The notes below the pieces were generated by a model. The model was not told where the DNA came from and did no database searches. It was given only the letters and a program-made list of their open reading frames with translations. Shown one piece after another: positions 52,075 through 61,960 of a stretch of DNA of 64,000 nucleotides. The stretch comes from Scylla paramamosain (Eukaryota > Arthropoda > Malacostraca > Decapoda > Portunidae), in NCBI RefSeq assembly GCF_035594125.1, contig NW_026973697.1, positions 267,501-331,500 on the forward strand, read 5' to 3'. Position numbers and translations under genes: made by a program. Each line of letters opens with the position of its first letter. Positions within the stretch are counted from its first letter, which is position 1.

Positions 52075-55000
52075 CAGTAGACACCTGCCGAAACGATAAT
52101 TACTCCCAGTGAGGTCTAAAGCACTGTTCAGGGGGTGCTGTGAACTTATCATTAAACCCAGCTGTGACCTCACTGAATGTTTCCCTTTGTGTCTCACAAC
52201 ACAAGGGGGTAGTCACAGCCTGCCCTCTAAAGACAACTCTCTTCCTCCACACAAAACTACAAGCATCTAATAACACACACACCCTTCACTCAAAAAATTT
52301 TAAAATCATGGCAACTCCTACACCAGCCTCGGAGTCCCCATCTGGGGAGGGGACCATAAATGTCCCCAGGTCGGACTGCCTTTCCGTCGACGACCGTAAG
52401 TGTCTTGACACCCCCCTCAACTTTTTCTTCATTAACTTCTGCAACATTCGCGGTCTAAGATCTAATTTTCAATCTGTAGAACACCACCTCTCCTCTTCTA
52501 AACCTCATCTTCTTTTCCTCACTGAAACTCAGGTGTCTGAGGCAACTGACAGTAGCCCCTTTTCTGTTCCCTCCTACTTTCTCTATCCTCATTTTCGATC
52601 CAAAGCTGGATGCTGCGTTTATGTGCGCAATGACTTAACCTGCTCTCGTGCCCACGCTCTTGAATCTTCCGAGTTTTCCACCATCTGGCTTCGACTACAG
52701 AGTCATTCTCATACTAAATTTATCTGTGCTGTATACCTCTCTCCTAACTCCTCTGACTATAAGAAATTCTTTGACTACTTAACTTCCAAAGTGGAGCACA
52801 TTCTGACCCTCTTCCCTTTTGCAGAGATCTCCATTCTTGGAGACTTCAATGTTCACCACCAGCTTTGGCTTTCCTCTCCCTTCACTGACCATCCTGGTGA
52901 ACTAGCCTACAACTTTGCTATCCTCCATGACCTAGAGCAATTGGTGCAACACCCTACTCGTATTCCTGACCGTCTTGGAGATACGCCCAACATTCTTGAC
53001 CTTTTCCTGACCTCTAATCCTTCTGCTTATGCTGTCACCCTTTCTTCTCCGTTGGGCTCCTCCGATCACAATCTCATATCTTTATCTTGTCCTATCACTC
53101 CAATCCCTCCTCAGGATCCCCCTAAGCGAAGGTGCCTCTGGCGTTTTGCCTCTGCTAGTTGGGGGGACCTGAGGCGGTATTTTGCTGATTTTCCTTGGAA
53201 TGACTACTGCTTCCGTGTCAGAGACCCGTCTTTGTGTGCTGAGCGCATAACAGAGGTGATAGTGTCTGGCATGGAGGCGTACATTCCTCACTCTTTTTCT
53301 CGTCCTAAACCTTCTAAACCTTGGTTTAACACAGCTTGTTCTCATGCTATACATGATAGAGAGGTGGCCCACAAAAGGTACTTAAGCCTTCCTTCACCAG
53401 AATCTCATGCACTTTATATTTCTGCCCGGAACCATGCCAAGTCTGTTCTCCAACTAGCCAAAAACTCCTTCATTAACAGAAAATGTCAAAACCTTTCAAG
53501 ATCTAACTCCCCTCGTGATTTCTGGCATCTAGCCAAAAATATCTCCAATAACTTTGCTTCTTCTTCTTTCCCTCCTCTACTTCAACCAGATGGCACCACT
53601 GCTATCACATCTATTTCTAAAGCTGAACTCTTTGCTCAAACCTTTGCTAAAAACTCTACCTTGGACGATTCTGGGCTTGTTCCTCCCTCTCCTCCACCCT
53701 CTGACTACTTCATGCCTCGAATTAAAATTCTTCGTAATGATGTTTTCCATGCCCTCGCTGGCCTAAACCCTCAGAAGGCTTATGGACCTGATGGGGTCCC
53801 TCCTATTGTTCTCCGAAACTGTGCCTCCGTGCTTGCACCTTGCCTAGTCAAACTCTTTCAGCTCTGTCTGTCAACATCTACCTTTCCTTCTTGCTGGAAG
53901 TTTGCCTACATTCAACCTGTTCCTAAAAAGGGTGACCGCTCTAATCCCTCAAACTACCGTCCTATTGCTTTAATTTCCTGCTTATCTAAAGTTTTTGAAT
54001 CTATCCTCAACAGGAAGATTCTTAAACATCTATCACTTCACAACCTTCTATCTGATCGCCAGTATGGGTTCCGTCAAGGACGCTCCACTGGTGATCTTCT
54101 GGCTTTCCTTACTGAGTCTTGGTCATCCTCTTTTAGAGACTTTGGTGAAACTTTTGCTGTTGCCTTGGACATATCAAAAGCCTTTGATAGAGTCTGGCAC
54201 AAAGCTTTGATTTCCAAACTACCCTCCTACGGTTTCTATCCTTCTCTCTGTAACTTCATCTCAAGTTTCCTTTCTGACCGTTCTATTGCTGCTGTGGTAG
54301 ACGGTCACTGTTCTTCTCCCAAATCTATTAACTGTGGTGTTCCTCAGGGTTCTGTCCTGTCACCCACTCTCTTCTTATTATTCATTAATGATCTTCTAAA
54401 CCAAACTTCTTGTCCTATCCACTCCTATGCTGATGATACCACCCTGCACTTTTCCACGTCTTTTCATAGACGTCCAACCCTTCAGGAGGTAAACATATCA
54501 CGCAGGGAAGCCACAGAACGCCTGACTTCTGATCTTTCTAAAATTTCTGATTGGGGCAGAGCAAACTTGGTATTGTTCAATACCTCAAAAACTCAATTCC
54601 TCCATCTATCAACTCGACACAATCTTCCAGACAACTATCCCCTCTTCTTCAATGACACTCAACTGTCCCCCTCTTCTACACTGAACATCCTCGGTCTGTC
54701 CTTTACTTATAATCTGAACTGGAAACTTCACATCTCATCTCTAGCTAAAACGGCTTCTATGAAGTTAGGTGTTCTGAGACGTCTCCGCCAGTTTTTCTCA
54801 CCCCCCCAGCTGCTAACTCTGTACAAGGGCCTTATCCGTCCATGTATGGAGTATGCTTCACATGTCTGGGGGGGTTCCACTCATACTGCTGTTCTAGACA
54901 GGGTGGAATCAAAAGCTTTTCGTCTCATCAACTCCTCTCCTCTAACTGACTGTCTTCAGCCTCTCTCTCACCGCCGCAATGTTGCATCTCTTGCTGTCTT

Positions 55001-55381
55001 CTACCGCTATTTTCATGCTAACTGCTCTTCTGATCTTGCTAACTGCATGCCTCCCCTCCTTCCGCGGCCTCGCTGCACAAGACTTTCTTCTTTCTCTCAC
55101 TCCTATTCTGTCCACCTCTCTAACGCAAGAGTTAACCAGTATTCTCAATCATTCATCCCTTTCTCTGGTAAACTCTGGAACTCCTTGCCTGCTTCTGTAT
55201 TTCCACCTTCCTATGACTTGAATTCCTTCAAGAGGGAGGTTTCAAGACACTTATCCACCAATTTTTGACCACTGCTTTGACCCTTTTAGGGACTGGCATT
55301 TCAGTGGGCATTTTTTTTATTAGATTTTTGTTGCCCTTGGCCAGTATCCTTCCTACATAAAAAAAAAAAAAAAAAAAAAAA
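52075..55381 (+). mobile_element. Intact jockey-like LINE with poly(A) tail
   Basis: The element ends with a 3' UTR (CAGTGGGC, T-run, TTGTTGCCCTTGGCCAGT, CCTTCCTACAT) and 23 A residues (55359-55381). The left end is estimated; the sequence from about 52070 (GAGGAGGCAGTAGACACC) to the start codon would be a 5' UTR. No target duplication could be matched between ACAATGAGCC after the tail and the left flank, so the 5' end is uncertain. There is no upstream gag-like ORF1, unlike classical jockey. Two damaged relatives (562-751 and 25945-26447) share the 3' end. The uninterrupted ORF and clean A-tail indicate a young copy. Confidence 0.9.
52308..55268 (+). CDS. Endonuclease/reverse transcriptase of a jockey-like LINE
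   Basis: A 986-residue polyprotein for target-primed reverse transcription, with no internal stop or frameshift. The start is ATG 52308 (AAAATCATGG context); the open frame extends 56 codons further upstream without an ATG. An APE-type endonuclease occupies about residues 38-270 with NIRGL (Asn 46), LTET (Glu 73), GDFNVHH (Asp 179, Asn 181) and SSDHN (Asp-His 253-254), all catalytic positions present. The RT lies at about 490-780 with [40 protein letters not shown] (Asp 621), [23 protein letters not shown] (YADD 707-710) and ILGLSF. There is no RNase H. The C-terminus ends in [10 protein letters not shown] and a Lys/Arg-rich stretch. It sits in the putative intron between the exons at 51.5 and 55.6 kb. 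The family is certain; activity is inferred from intactness. Confidence 0.93.
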   Translation: MATPTPASESPSGEGTINVPRSDCLSVDDRKCLDTPLNFFFINFCNIRGLRSNFQSVEHHLSSSKPHLLFLTETQVSEATDSSPFSVPSYFLYPHFRSKAGCCVYVRNDLTCSRAHALESSEFSTIWLRLQSHSHTKFICAVYLSPNSSDYKKFFDYLTSKVEHILTLFPFAEISILGDFNVHHQLWLSSPFTDHPGELAYNFAILHDLEQLVQHPTRIPDRLGDTPNILDLFLTSNPSAYAVTLSSPLGSSDHNLISLSCPITPIPPQDPPKRRCLWRFASASWGDLRRYFADFPWNDYCFRVRDPSLCAERITEVIVSGMEAYIPHSFSRPKPSKPWFNTACSHAIHDREVAHKRYLSLPSPESHALYISARNHAKSVLQLAKNSFINRKCQNLSRSNSPRDFWHLAKNISNNFASSSFPPLLQPDGTTAITSISKAELFAQTFAKNSTLDDSGLVPPSPPPSDYFMPRIKILRNDVFHALAGLNPQKAYGPDGVPPIVLRNCASVLAPCLVKLFQLCLSTSTFPSCWKFAYIQPVPKKGDRSNPSNYRPIALISCLSKVFESILNRKILKHLSLHNLLSDRQYGFRQGRSTGDLLAFLTESWSSSFRDFGETFAVALDISKAFDRVWHKALISKLPSYGFYPSLCNFISSFLSDRSIAAVVDGHCSSPKSINCGVPQGSVLSPTLFLLFINDLLNQTSCPIHSYADDTTLHFSTSFHRRPTLQEVNISRREATERLTSDLSKISDWGRANLVLFNTSKTQFLHLSTRHNLPDNYPLFFNDTQLSPSSTLNILGLSFTYNLNWKLHISSLAKTASMKLGVLRRLRQFFSPPQLLTLYKGLIRPCMEYASHVWGGSTHTAVLDRVESKAFRLINSSPLTDCLQPLSHRRNVASLAVFYRYFHANCSSDLANCMPPLLPRPRCTRLSSFSHSYSVHLSNARVNQYSQSFIPFSGKLWNSLPASVFPPSYDLNSFKREVSRHLSTNF

Positions 55382-55594
55382 CAATGAGCCAAAATGAAAA
55401 TAGCATTGCATCACGATATATCCTGTTCATTATTATTCAAACCATATCTTTGCATCAGCCTAAATGTTTCTGGTTTCCTTTCCTCTTCTGCATCTGTTTC
55501 CTTCTTTCCCTCTCCTCTCAGCTAACAAAGGTCATCTTGCATAGGCTGGGTCAGGTTCCTTGGGTGTGTGGGTTGTAACTCTGTCTCCTCACAG

Positions 55595-55652
55595 AAAGAA
55601 GAGGCACAGTGGGCAAGACTGGGAAGGCAGACAGAAGAGGAGGATGGACTGG
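55595..55652 (+). CDS. Candidate small internal exon
   Basis: A 58-bp segment between a good acceptor (CTCTGTCTCCTCACAG) and a good donor (CTGG|GTGAGT). In phase 0, as required after the 51471-51688 exon, it reads KEEAQWARLGRQTEEEDGL plus one base. A second open frame (KKRHSGQDWEGRQKRRMDW) cannot be excluded. Unidentified protein. Confidence 0.35.
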
Positions 55653-55661
55653 GTGAGTAAC

Positions 55662-56040
55662 AGCAGTACTAGTAGAAGTAGTAGTAGTGATAGTTTGATC
55701 ATAGTACAGATAGCAGTAAAATATCTAGTTGTGTTATTAGTAGTAGTAGTAGTAATAGTAGAAGTAATACCAGTAGTAAAGGTAGCTTGGTCAAAGTAGT
55801 AATGGTAATAATAGTGACAGCAGGATGTTATTTAACTGTATAAAAGAAAGATTAAATCCATATATAAAACTTAATGGCAGGACCAGTAGCAGCAGCAGCA
55901 GTAGTAGTATTAGGAACTATAACAATTCACTATATAAAACAAAAAGCACCAAAGTAATATAACATCAACAACAACAGCAACAGTAGCAGTAGTAGTAGTA
56001 GTAGTAATAGTAGCAGCAGTAGTAGTAGCAGTAACAACAC
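55662..56040 (+). repeat. Degenerate (AGT/AGC)n triplet region
   Basis: Imperfect AGT, AGC and AAC triplets in several clusters (55662-55800, 55885-55915, 55965-56035), lying in the proposed intron. Confidence 0.8.
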
Positions 56041-56063
56041 TAACTCCAACACTTTACCAACAG

Positions 56064-56422
56064 GACGGCCAGTACTATGGGTCTGGCTGTGGCATCCTAC
56101 CCACCCCCCAGATGCCCCCACGCTAACTGCCCTGGCGCAACCCTAACATTGGCCCTGCACACTCCTGGGGTGTGGTTGGGGGCTTTGTACTGGGGCGGCC
56201 AGGGCGGGGGCAGGGTGGAGCGACAGGGCCGGGGTACAAGATGAAGAAAACGTTGCCGGCTAAGAAGAAAATAGGAGCTAAGGAGGTTAAGACAAGTGGT
56301 GGTGGTGGTGGTGGTGCTGATGGTGGTATGAAACCAAGAATAAGACTGCATCATCAGTCTGATGATATTTGGAATATCAATTATTTAACTTCTGCAACAC
56401 CTGAGGACAAGACAGGAGCCAG
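56064..56422 (+). other. Candidate exon with unresolved frame
   Basis: GC-rich segment with an acceptor (CACTTTACCAACAG) and a donor (GAGCCAG|GTAGGA). From the 55595 exon in phase 1 it would read RPVLWVWLWHPTHPPDAPTL and stop at 56144-56146. The phase-0 frame reads DGQYYGSGCGILPTPQMPPR, hits one TAA, then stays open to the donor with KMKKTLPAKKKIGAKEV, a Gly run and PRIRLHHQSDDIWNINYL. The second half looks coding, so either an internal acceptor is used or the exon is damaged. The protein is not recognised. Confidence 0.3.
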
Positions 56423-56588
56423 GTAGGAGGGTCATAGGATGCCAGTTGGATGTGGTGAAGGATGTTTTTTGTCTGGGAAGGATAATGAGGAAGTGAAATT
56501 GAGTTGCTGATTTGTAGATAAAATGATAAAAGATGAATAAGTGAAATGAAAAAAAAAATGTGTTTTGGAATATATAGAACAGTGGGGC

Positions 56589-56591
<3 letters not shown>

Positions 56592-56639
<48 letters not shown>
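56592..56639. repeat. (GT)n microsatellite
   Basis: About 24 GT units. The surrounding 56.43-57.04 kb is AT-rich with no gene seen. Confidence 0.95.
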
Positions 56640-56641
<2 letters not shown>

Positions 56642-57040
56642 GGGGATGTATCTTTGTTAATTAGAAAGAATATAAGAGATGAATATAATGGTGGGATATA
56701 TAGCAATTTTTTTTAGTTCAGAAGAAATAAGTTTGGTTTGAGTTTATATATGAATGGGAAAAGGCTAAAAGAGAGAGAGAGAGAGATTTATAATGAACTG
56801 AAATGTAAAGCAGTACAAAGCTGTAAAAGAAAGGGATTGATGTTTAGTTTAGATTAATTTGCGTAAAGTAGAGTAAAAAAAAAAAATGATGTGTTTTGAG
56901 TTGATGTATCAGTGTAACCTAGAAAATGGAGGAGAAATTATTGTTTCTTTAAATTTTATGTCATTGTAAACTAGAAAATATAAATAGTTTTTTTTCATTC
57001 TATAGATCGTTATAAAATTGAAAAATAATATAGCAGTGGT

Positions 57041-57141
<101 letters not shown>

Positions 57142-57326
57142 GCCATTGTAAACTAAAATAAATATAGAAGTAATGTGTTAGATTTTTTGGTTTGGTACAT
57201 TAATTTCACGGTTAATCAGTTTATACTTCCTGTTGTCATCCTTGTCCTGTTCAGGGTGTGAGTGGGCCAAGACCTGCTACAACTCTTCTGCTTGTATGGC
57301 AAAAGAAAGTGGCAGTTTTTACTCTT

Positions 57327-57413
57327 GATTTCCACCCCGAGATATTAGTCGCTGTATTTGTTGAGGATTTCCACCCCAAAAGTTAAAAATATTAGTCGCT
57401 GTATTTGTTGAGG
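57327..57413 (+). repeat. Short tandem duplication (39/47 bp)
   Basis: GATTTCCACCCC...TTAGTCGCTGTATTTGTTGAG occurs at 57327-57365 and 57366-57412. The second copy has an 8-bp insertion after CCACCCC. Confidence 0.9.
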
Positions 57414-57416
57414 TTC

Positions 57417-57573
<157 letters not shown>

Positions 57574-57723
57574 AGGGATTTGTACTTCATTCAAGCATCT
57601 TTTATTTTCACTACTGTTGATATCTTGTTCACTACTGGAAGATTAGTACTAAGATGTGATTCTTGTTATTTTTAAGGATATTATTGCAATGGTTTTTGTA
57701 TGATTGCATCTCATTCCTGTTGT

Positions 57724-57729
<6 letters not shown>

Positions 57730-57791
<62 letters not shown>
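57730..57791. repeat. (GA)n microsatellite
   Basis: About 30 GA units with one AA interruption. Confidence 0.96.
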
Positions 57792-57793
<2 letters not shown>

Positions 57794-57946
57794 AGGCCCC
57801 ATTGCTCAGACTAATGATAATAAAAAAACTCGACCATTCCAAAAAGTACAGATATATTAGTTTTGTGAGTAGAATTTGCCAGAAAGGAAATTTGAAATAC
57901 ATGAGTGTGTGGGAGAGGCAAAGGATATGTAGGGCGGCAGATTAGT

Positions 57947-58602
57947 CAGTGGCGGCTCGTCAATAGGGACTGCGAGACTGCAGCCCCCCCAGTTGATTTC
58001 TAGGATTCATGAAAATAATGTTAATTTATTTATGTTTGACTATCATGCACATGAAAACACCAGTTCTCATATGAAAAAAAAAAATACTGCAAAACAGTGA
58101 GGAAGTACGGAAATTATTTACTATTTAATGATACCAAAGCGGGGAGAAATGGGGAGAGGCTTCCCGGGCATAATGATGAGTGTGGACTGCTACCAGCGCA
58201 GTCTTGTCTCGGTTGTTGTGGCTAGGTGAGTGTTCTTGCGTCGGTCTTATTTTCGATCGTGTTTTTCAATTTGTCAGGGATGGAGAGGCTAAATGCACAT
58301 GCCATGATTTCAATAGAGAAGATTCCTATGAATAATATGCCAGGTTTAAATGAAAAAGTTATTGGTCTGTTTGCACAAAACAGAAACAGGAGAATGGACT
58401 TCCTTTTCAAATAGCCTAAGCTAGCACTAAGGAAGTCAAACATTTACTGTTAGGATAAGACCTAAAGAATTAAATAATTAGCTGTTTATCTTTATAATCT
58501 ATCAATCAATGGTATGTTAAACAATAACAATAAAAGCATTTAAGATTTTATTTGTCTGAATGTGAGAGCCCCCCCATCAGTAACAGTCACGAGCCGCCAC
58601 TG
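57947..58602 (+). mobile_element. Non-autonomous hAT element with perfect TSD and transposase C-terminus
   Basis: A 656-bp element with 14-bp terminal inverted repeats CAGTGGCGGCTCGT (57947-57960) and its exact complement (58589-58602). It is flanked by a perfect 8-bp target duplication AGATTAGT (57939-57946 and 58603-58610), the hAT length. The frame at 58280-58414 reads MERLNAHAMISIEK and then GLFAQNRNRRMDFLFK before a stop. This is the last ~45 residues of ZMYM-like hAT transposases, which end with an ERLN-LA--SIE block and a basic RR-DF tail. The catalytic part and most of the dimerisation domain are deleted. The unmutated duplication suggests a recent insertion. It is a different hAT lineage from the 16.7-kb element. 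Confidence 0.93.
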
Positions 58603-58609
58603 AGATTAG

Positions 58610-59105
58610 TGTGTGAAGGATGTGTAGGAGAGGCTTAGGATATCCTGTACACTGTGTGAGGATGGTTAAGGATGATTTGGAAGGAAGGTAGTGTGTGAAG
58701 GATGCATTAGGTAGGATGTGTAGGAGTGGGTACAATGTGTTAAGAATGATATGTATGTTACAGGAGATAAGGATGTGTATTTTCACCACCAGTATGTGTA
58801 CAGATTGGTGTTAACACAGTAGGAAGCTTTGATTAAGCTGGACCATCATTCCATGTGTGCTTAAGAAATGTATGCAAACTGACTGGAAACTCTCTCTCCT
58901 TCAATGTTCATTAGTGTATTTATCAGCTTTTGGGATCAGGATGTCACTGTTTATTTATTTATTTATTTTTTATTGTTATTTTGTTTGTCTTATTTTTTTT
59001 TTCTTTGTGTTGGACAGTTTACGAGTCAGTTCCAGTTTTTGTGACAGTGGATGTGGTTTCTTTCTGTGATGCTTGTCCTTGCCATGCCTTCCTTCCCAGT
59101 GACTA
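58610..59105. other. Noncoding stretch
   Basis: GAAGGATG(T/C)GTAGGA-like motifs recur loosely at 58615-58730. The rest is T-rich. No gene seen. Confidence 0.45.
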
Positions 59106-59107
59106 CC

Positions 59108-59160
59108 ATGTGTAGGCCTGATGGCTCCTTGCAGCTTCCCTTTTGTCCGTCCTTATGTTA
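59108..59160 (+). mobile_element. Terminal scrap of the CR1-like LINE
   Basis: CATGTGTAGGCCTGATGGCT, then CCTTGCAGCTTCCC and CCTTATGTTA match the last ~50 bp of the 752-2220 family. Extreme 5' truncation. Confidence 0.6.
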
Positions 59161-59319
59161 CTCCACACTCGGCATCTCCATGTGTTGACTGTTTTTCTTT
59201 TTTTGTGTCTTCCTCCACATATAAATAACACATACATTCACACACACACACTTCAGGTATTCTCAGATATTCAGCATTCATTCTTATCTTGCCTTTCTTC
59301 ACACACTCATAGCATCTCC

Positions 59320-59590
59320 AGGTCTTCACACTCAGCATTCCCCCTCATCTTTCACTCCACACAGTATCCTTCACTCCACACAGCCTGCCCCCTCATCCTT
59401 CAGGCAGCCTCTTCCCTCATCTTTCACTCAGCTTCCCTCCTCATCTCTCAGTCCACACAGCCTGTCCCCTCATCCTTCACTCCACACAGCCTGCCTCCTT
59501 ATCCCTCAGTCAGCCTCTTCCCTCATCTTTCACTCAGTTTCCCTCCTCATCTCTCACTCCATACAGCATCCCTCATCTCTAACACCATCC
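59320..59590 (+). repeat. Nested C/T-rich minisatellite
   Basis: Short CTCATCTTTCACTC-type units arranged in a higher-order block of about 106 bp that is repeated (AGCCTGCC near 59382 and 59488, each followed by CAGCCTCTTCCCTCATC). The 174-codon frame over it is a repeat artefact. Confidence 0.75.
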
Positions 59591-59867
59591 AAGCCTTACA
59601 CATCCACACCTACATCTACATCTCACACCTGCAGCATCCCTGGAATCACATCAGTGCCCCCAGGTGACAAGTGAGCTCTGTTTTGAGAGATTAAATGACT
59701 TTTCTAATTCTATCCTCCATTCTGTTTTTCGTCACCACCACCATCACCACTACCACCAATATTTATGACCTAAATATGCTAATTATACTGTTTGTCATGC
59801 GCATTTTTAATTGTGGAGTAGGGAAATTGAAGAATAATTGATTTCATATTAAGAGCTAAAGTAAGAA

Positions 59868-60020
59868 TGTAAGAAAATAAGGGCTGGTGCAAGAAAATAA
59901 TAGGCCTACGCGCGGTGGTCCATATTTCAAACATGCCTGCGTATTTCCACCTATCATCCCTGTCCATAAATTCGTATAATCTCTTAAAACTACCTAATGA
60001 CTCAGCGCTAACAACCTGGT
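59868..60020 (-). mobile_element. CR1-like LINE 3' fragment
   Basis: The minus strand reads NQVVSAESLG-FKRL and MDRDDRWKYAGMF, matching the family's C-terminal end. The tail region is diverged. Confidence 0.8.
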
Positions 60021-60021
60021 T

Positions 60022-60300
60022 CGTTTGTCTCTACCGTGTGGATGAATATTTTCCTTAACTACCTCGTTGTATTAAACTGCTTGTAATGGTTGACGTATTC
60101 TAGTCTGCAGCCTTCATTTGTATCTTGTTTGTATTCTTGTGTTCTTAAGCACTTCATCTCAAAATAATGGCAAAGATAGTTAGTCTTTGCCATGCGGATA
60201 AAATATTTCCTCTACCTCGTTAAATGAATCTGCTTGTAATTGTTGATGTATTCTGGTTTGTGTTCTCCATTTGTATCTTGTTCGTATTGTTAAGCTCTTT
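60022..60300. repeat. ~155-bp tandem duplication
   Basis: GTTTGTCTCTACCGTG-GATGAATATTTTCC-TACCTCGTT...CATTTGTATCTTGTTTGTATT (60022-60135) recurs in diverged form at 60178-60290. The first copy continues the CR1-like fragment, so the unit is partly LINE-derived. Confidence 0.65.
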
Positions 60301-60779
60301 GTTCTTTCACCAGGACTGTTAACAAATGCCACAGAGGTGATTGGTCAGGTTCTCATGGGTGTTCTCATTAATGACGCAGGATCCTCACCAAACCATCACT
60401 GAGTCATGATAGTGCCATTATCACTTCGTTGACTTTCACTACAGGGTGTAAAACTATCACCCAAGGAAACACACTTGTAAATCCTTAACAGTTTGTACTA
60501 TACCCTGCTAAAACATTCGTAAAAGCACGATAACTTCCAGTAAATCAAAGGAAATTGTCACTAAACCATGAAAATACCCTTGGAAAACTCAAGTCACCTC
60601 TAATTATAATTTCAATCACTAAAGCCACGAAAACATCCTTGGAAAACCAAATAACTTTAGCTTGGGTTCGGTAAAAGTACTGGAGGTATTTTCTTTTCTT
60701 CCCTTTTGTTGCCTCAGCCCGGTGTCCCTCTGATGTGAAAAAAAAACAAAAAAAAAAACAAGGCATTGAAACGTTCGAG

Positions 60780-60867
60780 ATAGCGAGAAAGTTCCGAAGC
60801 TTCAGCAGATGTGAACTAACGCCTGACTCTAGCCGCGTCGCCTTCTCTACCTCCGTCCGCCGCCCAG
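60780..60867 (+). other. Candidate untranslated first exon
   Basis: A GC- and CpG-rich segment ends at a donor (CGCCCAG|GTAACG, GT at 60868). It contains no ATG in a long frame. The composition and isolated donor fit a 5' UTR exon joined to the acceptor at 61131. The transcription start is not located. Confidence 0.3.
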
Positions 60868-61131
60868 GTAACGTCAGTGTTGTTTTGTGATTATTCTGTT
60901 TGCTAGTGGATGATGGTGTGTTCTTGGTGGCGGTGGTTGTGTTGTGTTGCGGTGGGCTTGATGTATCTGCAAGAGCTGGGTGGGGGCGAGGGAAGGTGAA
61001 AATGAAAGTATAATGAATTCGGCTTTATTGGTACTCCGTGTTGGCTGTTACTGTCCCTCATTTGTCACGTTCACAGTCGACAGGTGCGTGACAATCTCCT
61101 ATCGTCATACTGTAACGCTCTGCTGGTTCAG

Positions 61132-61193
61132 GTCATGTCAGGTCCCTCCAGGGTTGAGGTGGCAGCAGCGGGGACAGGAACACCCAACACTGA
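61132..61193 (+). CDS. Candidate first coding exon of an unidentified gene
   Basis: The acceptor TGCTGGTTCAG (ending 61131, with CTGTAAC as a possible branch site) is followed three bases later by ATG 61135. The frame reads MSGPSRVEVAAAGTGTPNT and reaches a donor GA|GTACGT at 61194. Reading through the donor gives only 24 more codons of Phe-rich sequence and a stop. The Gly/Ala/Thr-rich N-terminus is not recognised, and the rest of the gene would lie downstream or beyond the window. Confidence 0.35.
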
Positions 61194-61259
61194 GTACGTA
61201 CTCGGTCTTGATAAGCACTTTCACTACACGTTTTTTTTCAGTTCAGGAACGTCAGTCTT

Positions 61260-61955
61260 GAATTAACAAAAATTTTACCCCATGTTAGGTTGCATTTTTG
61301 ATTTTTGAGAAAAAACAAGTCTTGCACATTTTGACCGAAAGTGAAATTTGACAAATTTGTTCCCAAGATTATTTCAGGATATTACCAAGGTTTTAAAAAG
61401 GTAAATCATCAAGACCGACACCTATCCCATCAAGTCCGACGGACCAGTCTTGAAGTACCCGCACTTGAATTTTGTCATTTTGCTACTTAAGGAAGAGGAA
61501 AAAGAAGAGGAGGAGGAAGTTTAAGAAAATATGGAGAAGAAAAAGGCGAAAAATGGAAGATTTTCAATGACACTTTGCCTATAGAATGCTGTATTATAAG
61601 AAAAGGAATATTTTCAATGATATTTTGCCTATATAATACAGCTATCTTAGTAGTTTATGTACTTATCTCAGAAATTATCCGAGCGATTTCAATGAGATTC
61701 TGCATACATAGGGCAGTTATGTCACTGGTTCATTCGCCACATAGAAAAAAGTCGAGCGAGGCTCGATTATTGAAATTAAAACGAGGCATTAAAGGAAGAT
61801 TTAGCCATCGGGGTGCGTGACCAAATCTGATGCCTTGTTTTTCACATAGAGGGTCTTCCAAGTGACCTTGCGGTTCCCTCTCACACTCATTAGGTTTTTG
61901 ATCTCGGAGTACCTTCGCCAGTAGCTCTATTATAACTCCGTTCTTGATGGGAAGA
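61260..61955. other. Noncoding stretch with a local duplication
   Basis: A ~50-bp unit (ATTTTCAATGA-A-TTTGCCTATA) is repeated near 61559 and 61609. Otherwise unique. The 3' UTR of the minus-strand gene that ends at 61961 is expected here. Confidence 0.45.
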
Positions 61956-61960
61956 GTCTT

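Noticed and set aside
52140..52307. Upstream extension of the LINE ORF from GTG 52140
   Set aside because: No ATG in this part; eukaryotic initiation at ATG 52308 in a good context is more likely, and these codons are probably 5' UTR.
59143..59667. 174-codon plus-strand open frame
   Set aside because: Produced by the nested C/T-rich minisatellite.
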